From: Mesostigma viride
Lineage: Eukaryota > Streptophyta > Mesostigmatophyceae > Mesostigmatales > Mesostigmataceae
Length of the DNA stretch: 64,000 nucleotides
Assembly: GCA_009746045.1 (NCBI GenBank)
Contig: RPFO01000333.1
Coordinates: 715,446-779,445, forward strand
Direction of reading: 5' to 3'
Shown here: piece after piece, positions 24,742-35,160 of the stretch
Layout of the letters: each line of letters opens with the position of its first letter
Numbering within the stretch: the first letter of the stretch is position 1
Translations under genes and position numbers: made by a program
Notes under the pieces: generated by a model
Databases searched by the model: none
What the model saw: the letters and a program-made list of their open reading frames with translations, nothing else
Told to the model about the DNA's origin: nothing

Positions 24742-27700
24742 CCCTTCAACTGTCATAACTGGAACCACGAGAACGGACTGAGTTTGGGTATCTTTGTGCG
24801 CCTGGCAGTAACTAGCCAAATAACATTTTCTGGCCCACCCTTGGAACCAAGCATGCTTTTATATCAAATAATGTTTAGGAAATTTGGTTGGTCACATATC
24901 CATGCCCTACACCTGCTAAAAATAGCACCCCCCTCAGGGGGGTACACTGCCCACGGGGTTCGAGACACGCATAATGCATTATGGACCATTTCTTCAAATC
25001 TGCTGGCCCTGGCCCTTTGAGAGGAGTTAAATATATTCACAGGCATGCCCAAAATGCATTGGCAACATGACATGTCACAAAACTGTGAACGCTAGCTACC
25101 AAATGGCCGAAGCCAGCTGGCACCGTTATAACGGTGCCAGCTGGCAGGGGTATAAATGGTAGCTTAACAACACAAAACTTTATTCCAGTTGGCATAAAAC
25201 ATCAAGGGATGCCCAAATGGGCATAATGCACCATACCCAGGTGATAAAACAAGAGACCATGCCATATAACACATGCCAACATGCCACAAGGGGCCAAAAT
25301 GGCACTAGCGCGCGCGGTAGCGCATGACTAGCCAAGGGTGTAGCTAACTGTCAAGGCTACCTGGCTATATATGCCAAACTACGCCGGATTGCGCCTCTGG
25401 GTGCGCAGGTACTGCCTCCTACGAGGCCCTGTCAGCTGGGTGCCAGCTGCCAGCGTGCGGGTCGTGCGGCCATTGGCCTCAGCCCACGCGCGGCCAGCCG
25501 GGCTGCGGGCTGACAGGGGCTGCATGGCACGTTGGCGGCGGTCGTCGTCGTCGAGGCCAGCCACTGGCCCTGCGTGGAACACGTTCCAGCACGTGCCCGT
25601 ACACAGTGCCTGGTTGCAGTCCTTGCACCAGAAGTTGGTGCGCTTGCGCTCGGGGATCGTGGCGCACACCACGCACTGCGCCGACTCCGTCCACGGGATG
25701 CGCTCGGGCCTGAGGTGGGTGCCGCTGAACCGCCCGTCCAGCCCAGGCTGGTGGCCCCCCAGGATGCTATCCATGTCCAGCCGGGCGCCATGCCACTGGT
25801 TGTTCACTAGCTGCTGTGCGAGCAAGCTGAGGAACCCCACGTGGGAGAGGCAGTCGGGGCGGTTGGCGCGGGTGAGAGTCTGCAGGATGTAGGCGTTGAC
25901 GACTGAGTTGGCCAGGTGCCCTGTGGCGGCCCGGTGCCACCACACCCGGGAGACGAGGGCCTTCTGCAGGTCGTAGTTGCTGGCCAGCTGGTCAAACTTG
26001 TCGACCGCCTTGTAGCAGCTCCAATACGCGGGGATGAGGGACGGGGCAGTCACCATCACGCGCTGGTCACGGCCACCGTGGCGGCTGACCATCGCCTCCT
26101 CCAAGGGGATGCCCTTGCCCAGCACCCACACGAGCTTGCGGTCCTGCCAGGCGCACAGGGTCAGCCCATCCTTGTTGACAGCCCATGCGTAGTCCCCCTG
26201 GGCTGGCCTGCGGGGCATGCGGGCCTTGACCTGGGCGACGGGGATGCCACGGCGGTTGGGGAGCACTGTGCCCACCACGCGGTGGCCCATGCGGTGGCAT
26301 GTCTCAATCACCTCACGCCCGGTGTAGAACCGGTCCATGGCCATGTGGACCCCGTGTGGCAGCGTGCTGGCGAGCTCACTCACCACGTGGAAGGTGTGAT
26401 TGACCTGGGGCAGCTTGTCGTACGTGTTAGCATGGTAGAGGTAGCCGGTGGGCCAGTCGTTCAGGCAATACTGCTTCACGTGGAAGGGGGCAGGCTTGCT
26501 TGGGTTGAAGCACCTGATCGGGCACAACTTGTGCCTGGACGCGATGCTTCTCTCGTCGATGGCGGCCGCGCTGCCCGGGATGAAGTACCTCTTGTATGCC
26601 TTGTTCAAGATGTCCTCCAGCCACAAGAACTGCCACAGTCGCCACTCGCGTGTCTGCGTGTTGGCAGGGCGCTGGGCAGAGTCCTGGAAGTGCAAGAAGC
26701 GTGTAATCTGCTGGAAGCGGCGCAAGGGCATCACGTTCTGCAGGTTGGCAGCATGAGCAGCACCGAGTGGCTGGCCAGAAAAATAATCCTCCCGGGCAGG
26801 CATGCCCACGAGTGACATGGTCAGGAGGATGCCAAGCCACTTGCCCAGCTCGTTCATGGAAAGAGGCGACCACTCCCGTGCCCCAGCAGATGCCGAGCGC
26901 TGCTTCTCCTCGGCATAGCGGTTTGTCTCGGTCACAATCCGCTCCAGCACGAGGGCAGGCTGCCAAAACAGCAGGAACAAGTCGAGAGGAGAAAACCTGT
27001 GAGGAACACCTGGGATGTTCTGATACATCGCCGTGCGCTCACGGTCAAACGGCGCACCATGCGGAACTCGGGGCAGCTCTGCAGGATCCGGCTTGCCAGT
27101 GCCGAACACCCACTCATCCCCGCCATCGTCGCCACCATCCGGAGCATCATCCCCCGCATCTTCCGACTCAGCATCGCTGTCCGCAAGCTCGGGAACGATG
27201 TCGTCGTCATCAGAAGAGTCGCTGGGCTCGGAGTCGGGCTGATCCGGAGGGGGCAGCCGCTGCAGACGCCTCCTTGCAGCAGGCGCGATGGCAGGCGTCC
27301 TCCTCGGGTTGCCTGCACGACGCTTGGCACGTTTCTTGGGCGGGGAGGAGGAAATATCCTCGCTATCCTGCTCATCATCGCTGTCGGGCTCCGATGAAGA
27401 CTCCGGGGCATCTGAGTCGTCATCTGCGCTCCCAGCCCCCTGCCCATCGTCGCCTGCATCCCTCCCTCCTCCACCTCATCCTCCGCAGGCCTAGAGACAT
27501 CTCCTATCTTCTGCCACTTAAAAATCTCGTCTTTCGTCAACTTATACCTTAATGGATCGCCGGGAAACTTGCACCATGCTGCATTTTGGCCGCGTACCAA
27601 CTCCGCTACCCTGCCGTCTACGCGGTGGCGCGCATGATTTACACCGAATTCCTGCACTGCTGCCCATGCCTCCCCGAAGTAGGCCGGAGGCAATGCCACC

Positions 27701-28067
27701 TTGATTCCAAGTTTCAGTCGAAATGTGGCCAGCAGCTGGCCAGTAGGCGACGCCATGTCTGTCGAGGTCAAACGTCGTTTCGTCGTCGTGCACGTCTTTT
27801 TGCAAAAAACGCAGATTTTTTTCCCGCCGAAAGTACCTCAGGACCAGGGTACCCCCCTGGGTTTGCCAGATCAGTACTCCCTGGCCAAGTGTCCAAAGTA
27901 CGGTCTGAATAGACCCACGCATAGAGTACGTCTAGATCTATCGATTGGGCCAGGTTTGACCGTTGAATTATTTTTGGCGCGGCGCCTGGTTCTGCCACAA
28001 ACTCAGTCCGTTAGAGTGGCGCGAGATCAACTGGCGCCACGAAAACGGACTCAGTACAGTTTAAGGG
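24742..28067 (-). mobile_element. piggyBac-type element 2, 3.3 kb
   Basis: It is flanked by TTAA at 24738-24741 and 28068-28071. The terminal inverted repeats are CCCTTCAACTGT (left) and CCCTTAAACTGT (right, other strand). Subterminal inverted copies of ACGGACTGAGTTTG occur near 24773 on the left; an inverted copy near 28004 and a related CGGACTCAGT near 28045 lie on the right. It carries one transposase gene on the minus strand. The host LINE frame is restored by removing the element together with one TTAA. Confidence 0.92.
25379..27756 (-). CDS. piggyBac-family transposase (one frame break)
   Basis: An ATG at 27756 starts an N-terminal domain of about 90 codons (LATFRLKLGIKVALPPAYF to LTKDEIFKWQKI). 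A frame break near 27465-27490 follows. The rest is open to the TAG at 25379-25381, about 700 codons. It has an acidic region (SDSSDDDDIVPELADSDAE), a basic patch (PPKKRAKRRAGNPRRTPAI), and then the DDE_Tnp_1_7 core. The three expected aspartates are visible: AAIDER near 26565, HMAMDRFYTG near 26340 and VDKFDQLASNYD near 25995. It ends with a cysteine-rich cross-brace (CVVC, CKDCNQALC, CWNVFHA) like the piggyBac C-terminal finger that binds element ends. No intron of plausible size explains the break, so it is probably a one- or two-base indel or a sequencing error. If repaired in some other copy, the family could be active. Confidence 0.85.
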
Positions 28068-29311
28068 TTAACTCCCATAAAAACGGATATCACTTGTTTA
28101 CTGTAGCATACAGCGACCACTCGACGCCATTGTATGTTGTGGAGCCCGAGGCCCCCGTGCACCCATGACATGAAGGACATCTCTCTGTTGATCCATCCGT
28201 GTACCGTGTGGGAGATTAAGCCTTTCTGTTTCCAGACAAAATTGCTGCCAAGGCGTTGGATGAGCTGTGTGGTGGCATCATTGGGTGGGTGTGCTTGGCA
28301 ATAATACAAGACCTTAGAGAACAACAGTTGGTTGACGATCAGGGTTCGCCCTCGTAGGCTCATGCGGTGGACGGCCCCCCAGCGCCCTGCGGTAAGGAGA
28401 ACGCCTGCAAGCTTGCCCACGTGGTTGGTTTCATCATACATGAAAGAACGTTGTTCAGCCAAGCGTCCCTCGGGTGTGCAGCCGATGGGACAATTGTGCA
28501 AAAGGTGGTGATCCCCCGGCTGGACCCAGGTCACAGCCAGGTTGGGGAGGGCGGAGCGTAGGGTGTTGGTTTTGCCGATGTGCAGTCCCGTGGACTTAAT
28601 GAGCACATTGCATCGTTGTTGTGTGGCAACAGAATAGGTAGTGATATTATCCATGACAGCATGCACTTCAGGCAAAGAGATACAAACATTTGTTGTGTCA
28701 TCCACATAAGCCGTTTGGAATATACCTTTGCCGTTACCTGTCGGGAAGCCCCGAATGCGAGGATCGTTCTGGTGTAGCCAATAGAGTCCTGCGTGGGCCA
28801 GGAGAAATAGAATAGGGGACATGCAATCTCCTTGTGGTAGCGATCGTGAGCTAGCGCCGGTCGCTGACTTGTGTCCATCTATTAGTAAATACCATGCCAG
28901 GGATTTGATCATACCCATAATGACGGTCATGAGTTGTGGGCCAAATCCTAGTGCGGTTAGAATGTGTTCTAGGTATTCCCAGCACATACGGTCAAAGGCT
29001 TTTTCAAAATCCCAGAACAATATGAAACCCTCTATATCGTCGCGCCAGGCTTTTTCCACAATGTCCATGATGAGACGTAATGCTGTCGTTGATGTGGAGA
29101 TTGGCCCTAAAGCCCACTTGCTCCGGACCAATGAGGAAGTCTAGGACGGTGTATAAGCGTCGTTGGATTATTTTACTGATGATTTTGTACGCTACCGTAA
29201 GGAGACGGATTGGGCGGTAGTTTTTCCATAGAGTCTTGTCTCCTTGTCTCCACCCAGGCGAGTTGCGATCGTCAGGTGACGGTCCCTTGTTGTTGTTGAA
29301 CAAGTTGTTGT

Positions 29312-29440
29312 TGTTGTGTCCCACGCCGCACATGGGCAGCAGAGATCTACAGTGGCCGAGGGCCGGATATATTTAGTATCGGTGGTACTATCGGGGCACC
29401 TCTGTTGCCCTTGGGCGGCGTGGGACACAACAACAACAAC
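29312..29440. repeat. Inverted repeat with (TTG)n/(CAA)n ends
   Basis: Arms of about 40 bp: TTGTTGTTGTGTCCCACGCC at 29312-29334 and its complement at 29415-29440, with similar sequence continuing inward. The same TTGTTGTTGTGTCCCACGCC string recurs at 29827-29847, and further (CAA)n tracts lie at 29623-29641 and 32694-32728. It marks the boundary between the minus-strand LINE and a plus-strand LINE end. Confidence 0.75.
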
Positions 29441-29515
29441 AACAACACTTATGCCGGATGACGATATATCTTCAGTACAATGGCTACCATGGTCGCAGGG
29501 CGCGCCTTATTAATG
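29441..29515 (+). mobile_element. Plus-strand fragment of the same LINE 3' end
   Basis: The frame reads LMPDDDISSVQWLPWSQGAPY and stop, against SMPHGDITQVQWLPWSNNAPY at the end of the minus-strand LINE at 23096. It is a second, heavily 5' truncated copy in opposite orientation. Confidence 0.75.
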
Positions 29516-30102
29516 CGGGCACCCCGCAATTTAGGCACAACTAGGCATTTCAGGCTATTTTTGGCATACCTGGGTCACCTTAACTGTTATATGGAAATAA
29601 ACTAACACCCATTTCACCGGAAACAACAACAACAACAACAGCTATCGGGGCATTGTGACATGGACGATTGCATCATCGGATACCTTCGCGTGAGCTCACA
29701 ACGAGATGTATCCTAGCAATCGATCGCACGCCAATGATTGAGTAGCCTCGATGAAGTGGCATAGGGGGAATAGCACATTACCGGATACGACATGGATACT
29801 TCCCTCATTACCTCTGGCCGGTCCCTTGTTGTTGTGTCCCACGCCGGTCCCTTTATACCTCTGGCCGGTTACTAATATTACTACTTATATAATAACCGCA
29901 GTAGCTACTAATACACAGTTGAACTTCCTAGTTATTCCGTCACTCGTCATCAGGGACGGCTGGCCCTGACAACACCTGGGACCAGGGGCAACAACAATAA
30001 CAACACCAACAGGGGCAGTTAGTACAATTGCACAATTCCTATGCATCTTGCAAGCCACGGCGTACCCCCCCCCCCCCCCCCCCCTGGCCCCCCACGTTGA
30101 GT
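29516..30102. other. Repeat-rich non-coding DNA
   Basis: No gene recognised. It contains a (CAA)n tract at 29623-29641, another copy of the TTGTTGTTGTGTCCCACGCC motif at 29827-29847, a duplicated ACCTCTGGCCGGT motif near 29812 and 29856, and a homopolymer C run of over 20 bases at 30066-30084 and beyond. Confidence 0.6.
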
Positions 30103-30180
30103 TGAGTTGCGGAGTTGAGTTTATGATTCCCACGCCGGTGAACCGACAGGGTCATTACTAATAATGGATCCAACGGCTGG
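30103..30180 (+). repeat. Dispersed repeat: TTGAG tract plus CCCACGCCGG module, copy 1
   Basis: A short (TTGAG)n tract runs into ATTCCCACGCCGG, then GTGAAC-GACAGGGT and GGATCCAACG. The same module is at 32120-32200. The two copies lie on either side of piggyBac-type element 3. They are probably ends of an unidentified retroelement. Confidence 0.6.
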
Positions 30181-30211
30181 TCCTGCCTTTATTAATTAAT
30201 TAATTAATTAA

Positions 30212-31914
30212 CCCCTAAATGGGCAGAAATACTGCCGATGCATCGGCTGTAACTTCACAATTTTGCAAACCAGATGCCATCCAACCCACCCATATCCAAT
30301 GGCTGTCCTTGGGGGCCAAGCATGTCCATGAGTTGCACCTTCGGGTTGGTATATCACAACCTTACATATATGCAGGGTAGGCCATGTATAACTGCCGTCA
30401 AAGTCAGGGGGGTCAAGACGAGCGTTTTCATTTTTGGTAGAATGTGCATTTTGAATTATGTTGTAAGAGCTAGGCACCTACCACTTCAGGGATGATAAAC
30501 AATTAGTTGCTGAACAGTTTGAGCCATTGGGGTCATCATTTGGGTGGGTATGCCAGCAGTTACACCCAGTACAGCCCATAGGGGTACCGTTGGTAAAAAG
30601 CAACCAAGGGGGTAGGAGTGGGCATACTACCTACTAATACCTACTAATATGGCCCCCAACCATGCCACACAATACATTTCCCTTCCACAATGATGGGGAA
30701 ACATAACTGCATCATCACACTGCCCTTACATGGCACCTATGTGCAGGTGCCACCTTGTCCATGCACGTAGGTAACGTGGTACGGATACCCTACGTAAGGC
30801 ATGCATTCTAGGAGGCAGCCACCAACAAACTAGTGATTTTAAGCCTAAATCAGCTTGCCCTAGCAAGGATAAACTAGGCCTAAGCTGCTATAGCTTGCCA
30901 GGTGATGGCCAGCACACCTGGTGGCACATGCTGACAATGGGAAGCTTCTACTCACCGGTTACATGCTTGATGATGCCACAGAGACCAGCCAACTGCCTCA
31001 CACTCATGCAATATGTGCGTGGGAAATGTATAACAAACATATATGGAGGTATTCAAACCCATACAGCATCTAAAACTTATCACCATCACACTGTGGCAGG
31101 TCAACTGACTGAGGGAAGCATCTAAGAAGGGTGTTTTAGAAAGGGGCCAGGCCAGGGTCAGGAAAGAGCATGAATAATGCAAAAAGAATGTGCTACACAA
31201 GCTAGAACGTATATATAAACGTCAAACATCGATAGGAAAACGATGCTGAAGCTTTACCAGGCATGGATGGCGTTACCTTGGCCCAGGCGGTGGCCGCAAA
31301 ATGGCGCATTTCGGCACACCAAAGTTGTGCAGCATGGTCGCTGGATTCGGCGATTTCTGGCCACCCTTGCACGTTTACGACTACTATTACATATCATAAA
31401 AAGTACAAAGAAACCAATATATCCTTTAAAATACGCCGGAAAGGTATTGCTGTCAACGTTTCTATCGTCCGGCCTGATCGCAGTTTTTTCCAGCAAGAAC
31501 GCTGCCGACACCTATCAAATGGCATTCCCGCGGTCCAAAAATTGGCCTGTGTGATCTTTAGGACGTATAAAATCAATTTCCTAAGTTTGGTCAGAAAATT
31601 CGAACGAAAACGTAAATGCCATGCGTGGGCGCAAGCCGCCATGGCCAGGTCGTCGTTTTCCGGAATGCACGTTGTACGTGAAAAAGTACCCTGACCCCTT
31701 GTACTTTGACCGGCCAGAACACCTCTATAACTTTGTCAGAAGTATGCAAACCCTAGTACCATGCTGTGAGGAAAATTATAAACTTTCGATCTTCTCAGCT
31801 AAACTTTTCCTAATTCTCAATAGTTTTCGCGGCATTTGGTCCCCCGAGAAGGGGCCGACGTGTCGGCTGTAACTCAGTTTTAGGCGGAAAATCGGCAGCC
31901 AGACCACTTAGGGG
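30212..31914. mobile_element. piggyBac-type element 3, non-autonomous, 1.7 kb
   Basis: It is bounded by TTAA at 30208-30211 and 31915-31918. The termini are CCCCTAAATGG on the left and CCCCTAAGTGG (other strand) on the right. It sits in an (ATTA)n run that resembles a retroelement tail. No transposase core is visible. Minus-strand open frames at 31250-31640 are uncharacterised and could be a remnant of the weakly conserved N-terminal domain, but I cannot show that. It would need transposase supplied in trans. Confidence 0.72.
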
Positions 31915-31918
31915 TTAA

Positions 31919-32693
31919 TAATCACGTGACTGCGTCACGTGAGCATCATAATTCCTCAGTGGGAGGGGAACATGGGATGGAATGGATGGTGTAAGCTATC
32001 TAGGTCCTAGTTACAGGGGTGTGGGCACCGCGGCCCGAATCGCTATGAATGCCATATTTGGTCACACGCCTGCCTTATGGCGTGGCAAACAAGGTGATAG
32101 CGGTGAGATACGTTTAAGATTGAGTTGAGTTGAGTTGAGTTGAGTTTATTCCCACGCCGGCCGGGTGAACTGACAGGGTTATTAATAGTGGATCCAACGT
32201 ACCGTTTAAGATTGGGGTCCGACCAATCCAGGGCTCACGATCTCAAAGAATTTCACTACTGTGATTCAATTCTACTTAATTCTACTACATTCTACTAATA
32301 ATACTCTAGTACTAGTAGAGGTCAAATCCAGGGTCTCATAATCTTAAACATGGGAATCTTAAACGTGTGTGTGGGGGGGGGGTTCGCAGTTGGGCTGTTT
32401 CGAGACGTTAAGTGAGATGCCTTCGGATCGGGAAACTCACACAGCCGCGAAATCATGCCAAAGGTCCTATGTTCGATTCCTTGCAGGTAGCTTCTAGGCT
32501 TTCTTACTTTCTGTGTTCCGCGGAATCTCAGATTTGGGCAGCTAGCGTTTTCACGTTTGTTGCTTTCTGACGACAGTGTGTGTGGGGGGTGTATATTCAG
32601 TCTCCAACAGCTTTCTAGAAATTCTACAGCCGGCCGACTGCATGTTGCCGTTCCCAAATCTCTGCTGCCCACGTGCTGCGCACGTGGGCCGGC

Positions 32694-32730
<37 letters not shown>

Positions 32731-32984
32731 GCAGACGAGACGGTAGTGTAGCGGCTATCCCCGCCAGCTAGTGCCAATGATAACCTCGCCTCGTCTGCCA
32801 TTACAATAGAGGACAGCTCGGATGAGGATTACACATCCCCATCTAGTGCTTAATGGTTGGGGAATGATGCAGACGATATTTGTTTAAACTTTTGTGTAAT
32901 TATTTTTTCTAATGAGATTAGCATAGTACTCTGTGGCATGCCTTTGCGCATGACACACGAGTACTTACTTTAAATTAAATTGAA
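31919..32984. other. Non-coding, repeat-containing DNA
   Basis: Contains the second copy of the TTGAG/CCCACGCCGG module (32120-32200), a (CAA)n tract (32694-32728) and a 14 bp inverted pair AATGGCAGACGAGA/TCGTCTGCCATT around 32727-32803. A short plus-strand frame ending EDSSDEDYTSPSSA (stop near 32852) could be the tail of a decayed ORF. No gene recognised. Confidence 0.5.
32120..32200 (+). repeat. Dispersed repeat: TTGAG tract plus CCCACGCCGG module, copy 2
   Basis: Five TTGAG units, then TTTATTCCCACGCCGGCCGG, GTGAACTGACAGGG and TGGATCCAACG. It is about 85% similar to 30103-30180. Confidence 0.65.
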
Positions 32985-33370
32985 TATAAATTTTAACATG
33001 ACTCCGTTGGGAGATCATGTAGCACATATTCCCGTCAGGATGGATGGAGGGGGGACAAAGCCGCGAAACCGAACTAATCTTACTCTAAGCTAATCTTGAA
33101 TCTAGAAAACCCTACCTATTCTACTACTAAGCAAAGCGCCCCTTCCGCTTGGGGGGAGGGGGCTAGCTTGCCCATGCACAGGGGCGGGCGTATGAGCCTG
33201 GACAATGGTCTTCCACCTCTTCTTGTCCTGCATAGCAGTCGATCCAAGCAAGAGAGCTAGAGGGAGTGAATGCGATGTTCAAACTGAGCTGGGACCACTA
33301 GGTAAGCCAGCAACTGCTGTGGATAGCCAGGGTAGGTCATGACATGTTTGCCTACCTTCTTAGGAATGTC
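32985..33370 (-). mobile_element. LINE 3' end, left arm of large palindrome
   Basis: The complement of this arm matches 35865-36240. Its terminal block (33001-33035) reads on the minus strand as GGGAATATGTGCTACATGAT, then CTCCCAACGGAG. This is the same 3'-terminal module as in ORF1 element copies A and B, followed by an AT-rich tail at 32960-33000. Its 5' side is interrupted at 33371 by the retroelement below. Confidence 0.75.
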
Positions 33371-34487
33371 ATGTGCTCATGAAGAAGCTTGAGGCCATCA
33401 CCGCCCACACCGAGGCCCTGGCCACACAGGTCCCCAAGATAGCGCAGCAGACGGCCACCATTGCGCATCCCAGCCACCCCGGCAGGATGCTGGTGACCTC
33501 CCGCCGCTCTCCTACGCGGACCTGCTGCGGTCAGCGACCGCCTCCACCACCGACGCCATCGCCACGAAGCTCCAGGAGCTGGAGGACCACCGCCAGGCCC
33601 AGCAACGGGAGGTCACCGACCGCGGTCGCCGCGAGTGCCGAGTGGTGCTACGTCGCTTCCCCCAGAAGCCAGGCCGGTGAGACGTCAACCTCTCTTGCTG
33701 ACGAGCTCAAGAACCAGCTTCTTACCCTCATGGGCCTGGTAGGTGGTGAGGTAGAACTGCGTGGGTGCCACCGCCTTCCCCACTCACGGGACAAGGCGGC
33801 TCCCCCACCAGTCCTGCTCACCTTCCCCTCCCCTGAGGATAAGCAGCGGTTCCTCTCTCGTCGCAAGAGGTTGCACGACCTCACCTGGACGCTGGATGAC
33901 GACCTGACCCCCGCTCAGCAACAGCTGCGACGCGACCTGTGGCCGGAATACCTCCGCCATAAGCAGGACCCCCAGAAGCCCCAGGTGTACTGGAGGGGCG
34001 GGGACCTGATGATCAACCACAAGATGTGGACGCCCCCAGCGGGCTAGAATAGCAATAGCCCTAGCAATTACATAACCATTGGAGTCACTGCCGCTAAGGC
34101 AGCCATGCCTAGAATGTTCGCCTAGCTGTGCCAACATACCTAGTCACGTGCCGCCAACGCACGGTACACAACCAGCCATAGCCTTAGCCTAGTCCTAGTA
34201 CAGCCATGCTACGCCCGTGCTATGGTCAGATTACTAATTGCATGCCCACGCTATACTTGTTATGCCACGCTTACATGGGTCTTATTGCACCCACAGTTTG
34301 CCGGATCGTTAGCCTGTCCTTTTAGCCAGCGTGCCCGATTGCAGCTGTGGCATGCCTTTGGCATGAAGGAGACTGGGGGTCTCTGCCCTTTCTCCTGTAG
34401 TGCACACATGCAGGGATTAAAAGCACTTCAGTGCTCCGTGAGTGACTCCCCAACGGGAGCACGTGTCTAATTAATTAATTAATTAAT
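33371..34487 (+). mobile_element. ORF1-only retroelement with target-site duplication
   Basis: It is flanked by identical AGGAATGTC copies at 33362-33370 and 34489-34497, the expected mark of a target-primed insertion. The 5' end is truncated inside an ORF1-like frame. ORF1 ends at 34047 and is followed directly by a 3' untranslated region with the GATTGCAGCTGTGGCATGCC block, a CTCCC-CAAC-GGGAG hairpin (34446-34459) and a (TAAT)n tail. No endonuclease or reverse transcriptase is present. The palindrome arm resumes after the second target-site copy. Confidence 0.88.
33373..34047 (+). pseudogene. L1-type ORF1 protein, 5' truncated, divergent family
   Basis: A frame open from the truncation to the TAG at 34045-34047. 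The visible C-terminal domain is PPPVLLTFPSPEDKQRFLSR, LTPAQQQLRRDLWPEYL and PQVYWRGGDLMINHKMW. It is clearly homologous to the last 110 residues of the ORF1 copies at 9.4-10.7 kb but much diverged, so it defines a second family. The upstream 100 codons appear frameshifted: the Pro/Arg-rich reading at 33480-33640 looks out of frame compared with a YADLL-like reading on another frame. Confidence 0.7.
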
Positions 34488-34497
34488 TAGGAATGTC

Positions 34498-34860
34498 CTT
34501 GGGGCGAGGCCAGGTCAGGATATATGCCGCCCTGGCTGGCCATGCTTGCAAGCCGCTGGGGGCCGGGCAGACCGAGGGCGGTGTCTACCTGGCTGGTGCG
34601 AGCAAGATGTCGATACGAATATGCTATCCTACGCTGTCTAATCTCGTCCGAAATGCGAGGCATGCCCTGGTACAAAGATTCTAAAGACCTATGCGTGGAA
34701 AACCCTACATTCAGGGCCTGACGGAGCATCCTGGTTACCGTGCCGTTTAGCTTGGCCGCCAGCGTGTCCGTGAGCGTCCATGCCTCGGCGCCATACGTAA
34801 GCACCGTGAGGACCAGGACCTTGAGGAGCATGCGCTTGCGGTGCTCGCCGAGGGCCTTTG
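34498..34860 (-). mobile_element. LINE ORF2 C-terminal fragment, left palindrome arm
   Basis: The minus-strand frame includes LLKVLVLTVLTYGAEAWTLT, LNGTVTRMLRQALNV and ISDEIRQRRIAYSYRHLAR, a pattern typical of the region after the reverse transcriptase in non-LTR elements. It continues outward into the 3' end at 32985-33370 once the insertion at 33371-34487 is removed. It is mirrored by 35200-35845. Confidence 0.75.
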
Positions 34861-35160
34861 AGTACTTACTTACTTACCTAGCTCTCAACAACATCAACCG
34901 ACGGCTGTCGCGGATTTGCGTGGCACGTGACTGCGTGTCGCGTGATTCAATCACGCGCGGACGAAAGACACAGCAGGTTTGGGATTTCTTCGGGAATGAC
35001 CTCGTACAACGCTGTTGGTACCTGCTGTCCAATTACACTACAAAATCATGATGACGAATGCTCTGTAAGTACATACTCTCGCGTAAAGGCAGTTCAGTTT
35101 CCGGAGGGTCGACCGTGCGCACCAGTAATTTACACCGAGTAAGCAACTGAATTACGGCGC
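34861..35160. other. Unpaired centre of the palindrome
   Basis: About 300 bp between the inverted LINE fragments. No open frame is recognised. A short AGTACTTACTTACTTACC tract occurs at 34862-34879. Confidence 0.45.

Larger units (their letters stand above)
23096..29310 (-). mobile_element. L1-type LINE, interrupted by piggyBac element 2
   Basis: The minus-strand LINE occupies 29310-28072 and 24737-23096, with a 3.3 kb DNA transposon between. Removing the insertion and one TTAA makes the reading frame continuous (VFMGVN, then THPGCML). The 5' end is truncated inside the reverse transcriptase at a (TTG)n tract near 29300, so the endonuclease is absent. The 3' end of the ORF is at 23096, and a second, plus-strand copy of that end is at 29441-29515. 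Confidence 0.85.
23096..29310 (-). pseudogene. LINE ORF2 reverse transcriptase pseudogene
   Basis: Fragments in order on the minus strand. At 29300-29135: WKNYRPIRLLTVAYKII, the first reverse transcriptase block. At 29131-28072, after a frame shift: the catalytic motifs FILFWDFEKAFDRM, SLPQGDCMSP and YVDD, then the thumb region. After the transposon, 24737-23986: the connection region, with a frame change near 24530. From 23989, again shifted: LRALHGYTWATHG and the zf-RVT finger region, with CLC, ETIEH and a following cysteine near 23590-23630. The end is WLPWS followed by NAPY and a stop at 23096. The protein copies LINE RNA by target-primed reverse transcription. At least three frameshifts, the 5' truncation and the insertion make it inactive. 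The motifs fit an L1-like clade. Confidence 0.82.

Noticed and set aside
25916-27552. Plus-strand open frames opposite the transposase
   Set aside because: Antisense shadows of the GC-rich transposase frame, which has catalytic motifs on the minus strand.
32400-32510. Possible tRNA or tRNA-derived SINE around TATGTTCGATTCCTTG
   Set aside because: A B-box-like string is present, but no A box at the right distance and no cloverleaf could be drawn.
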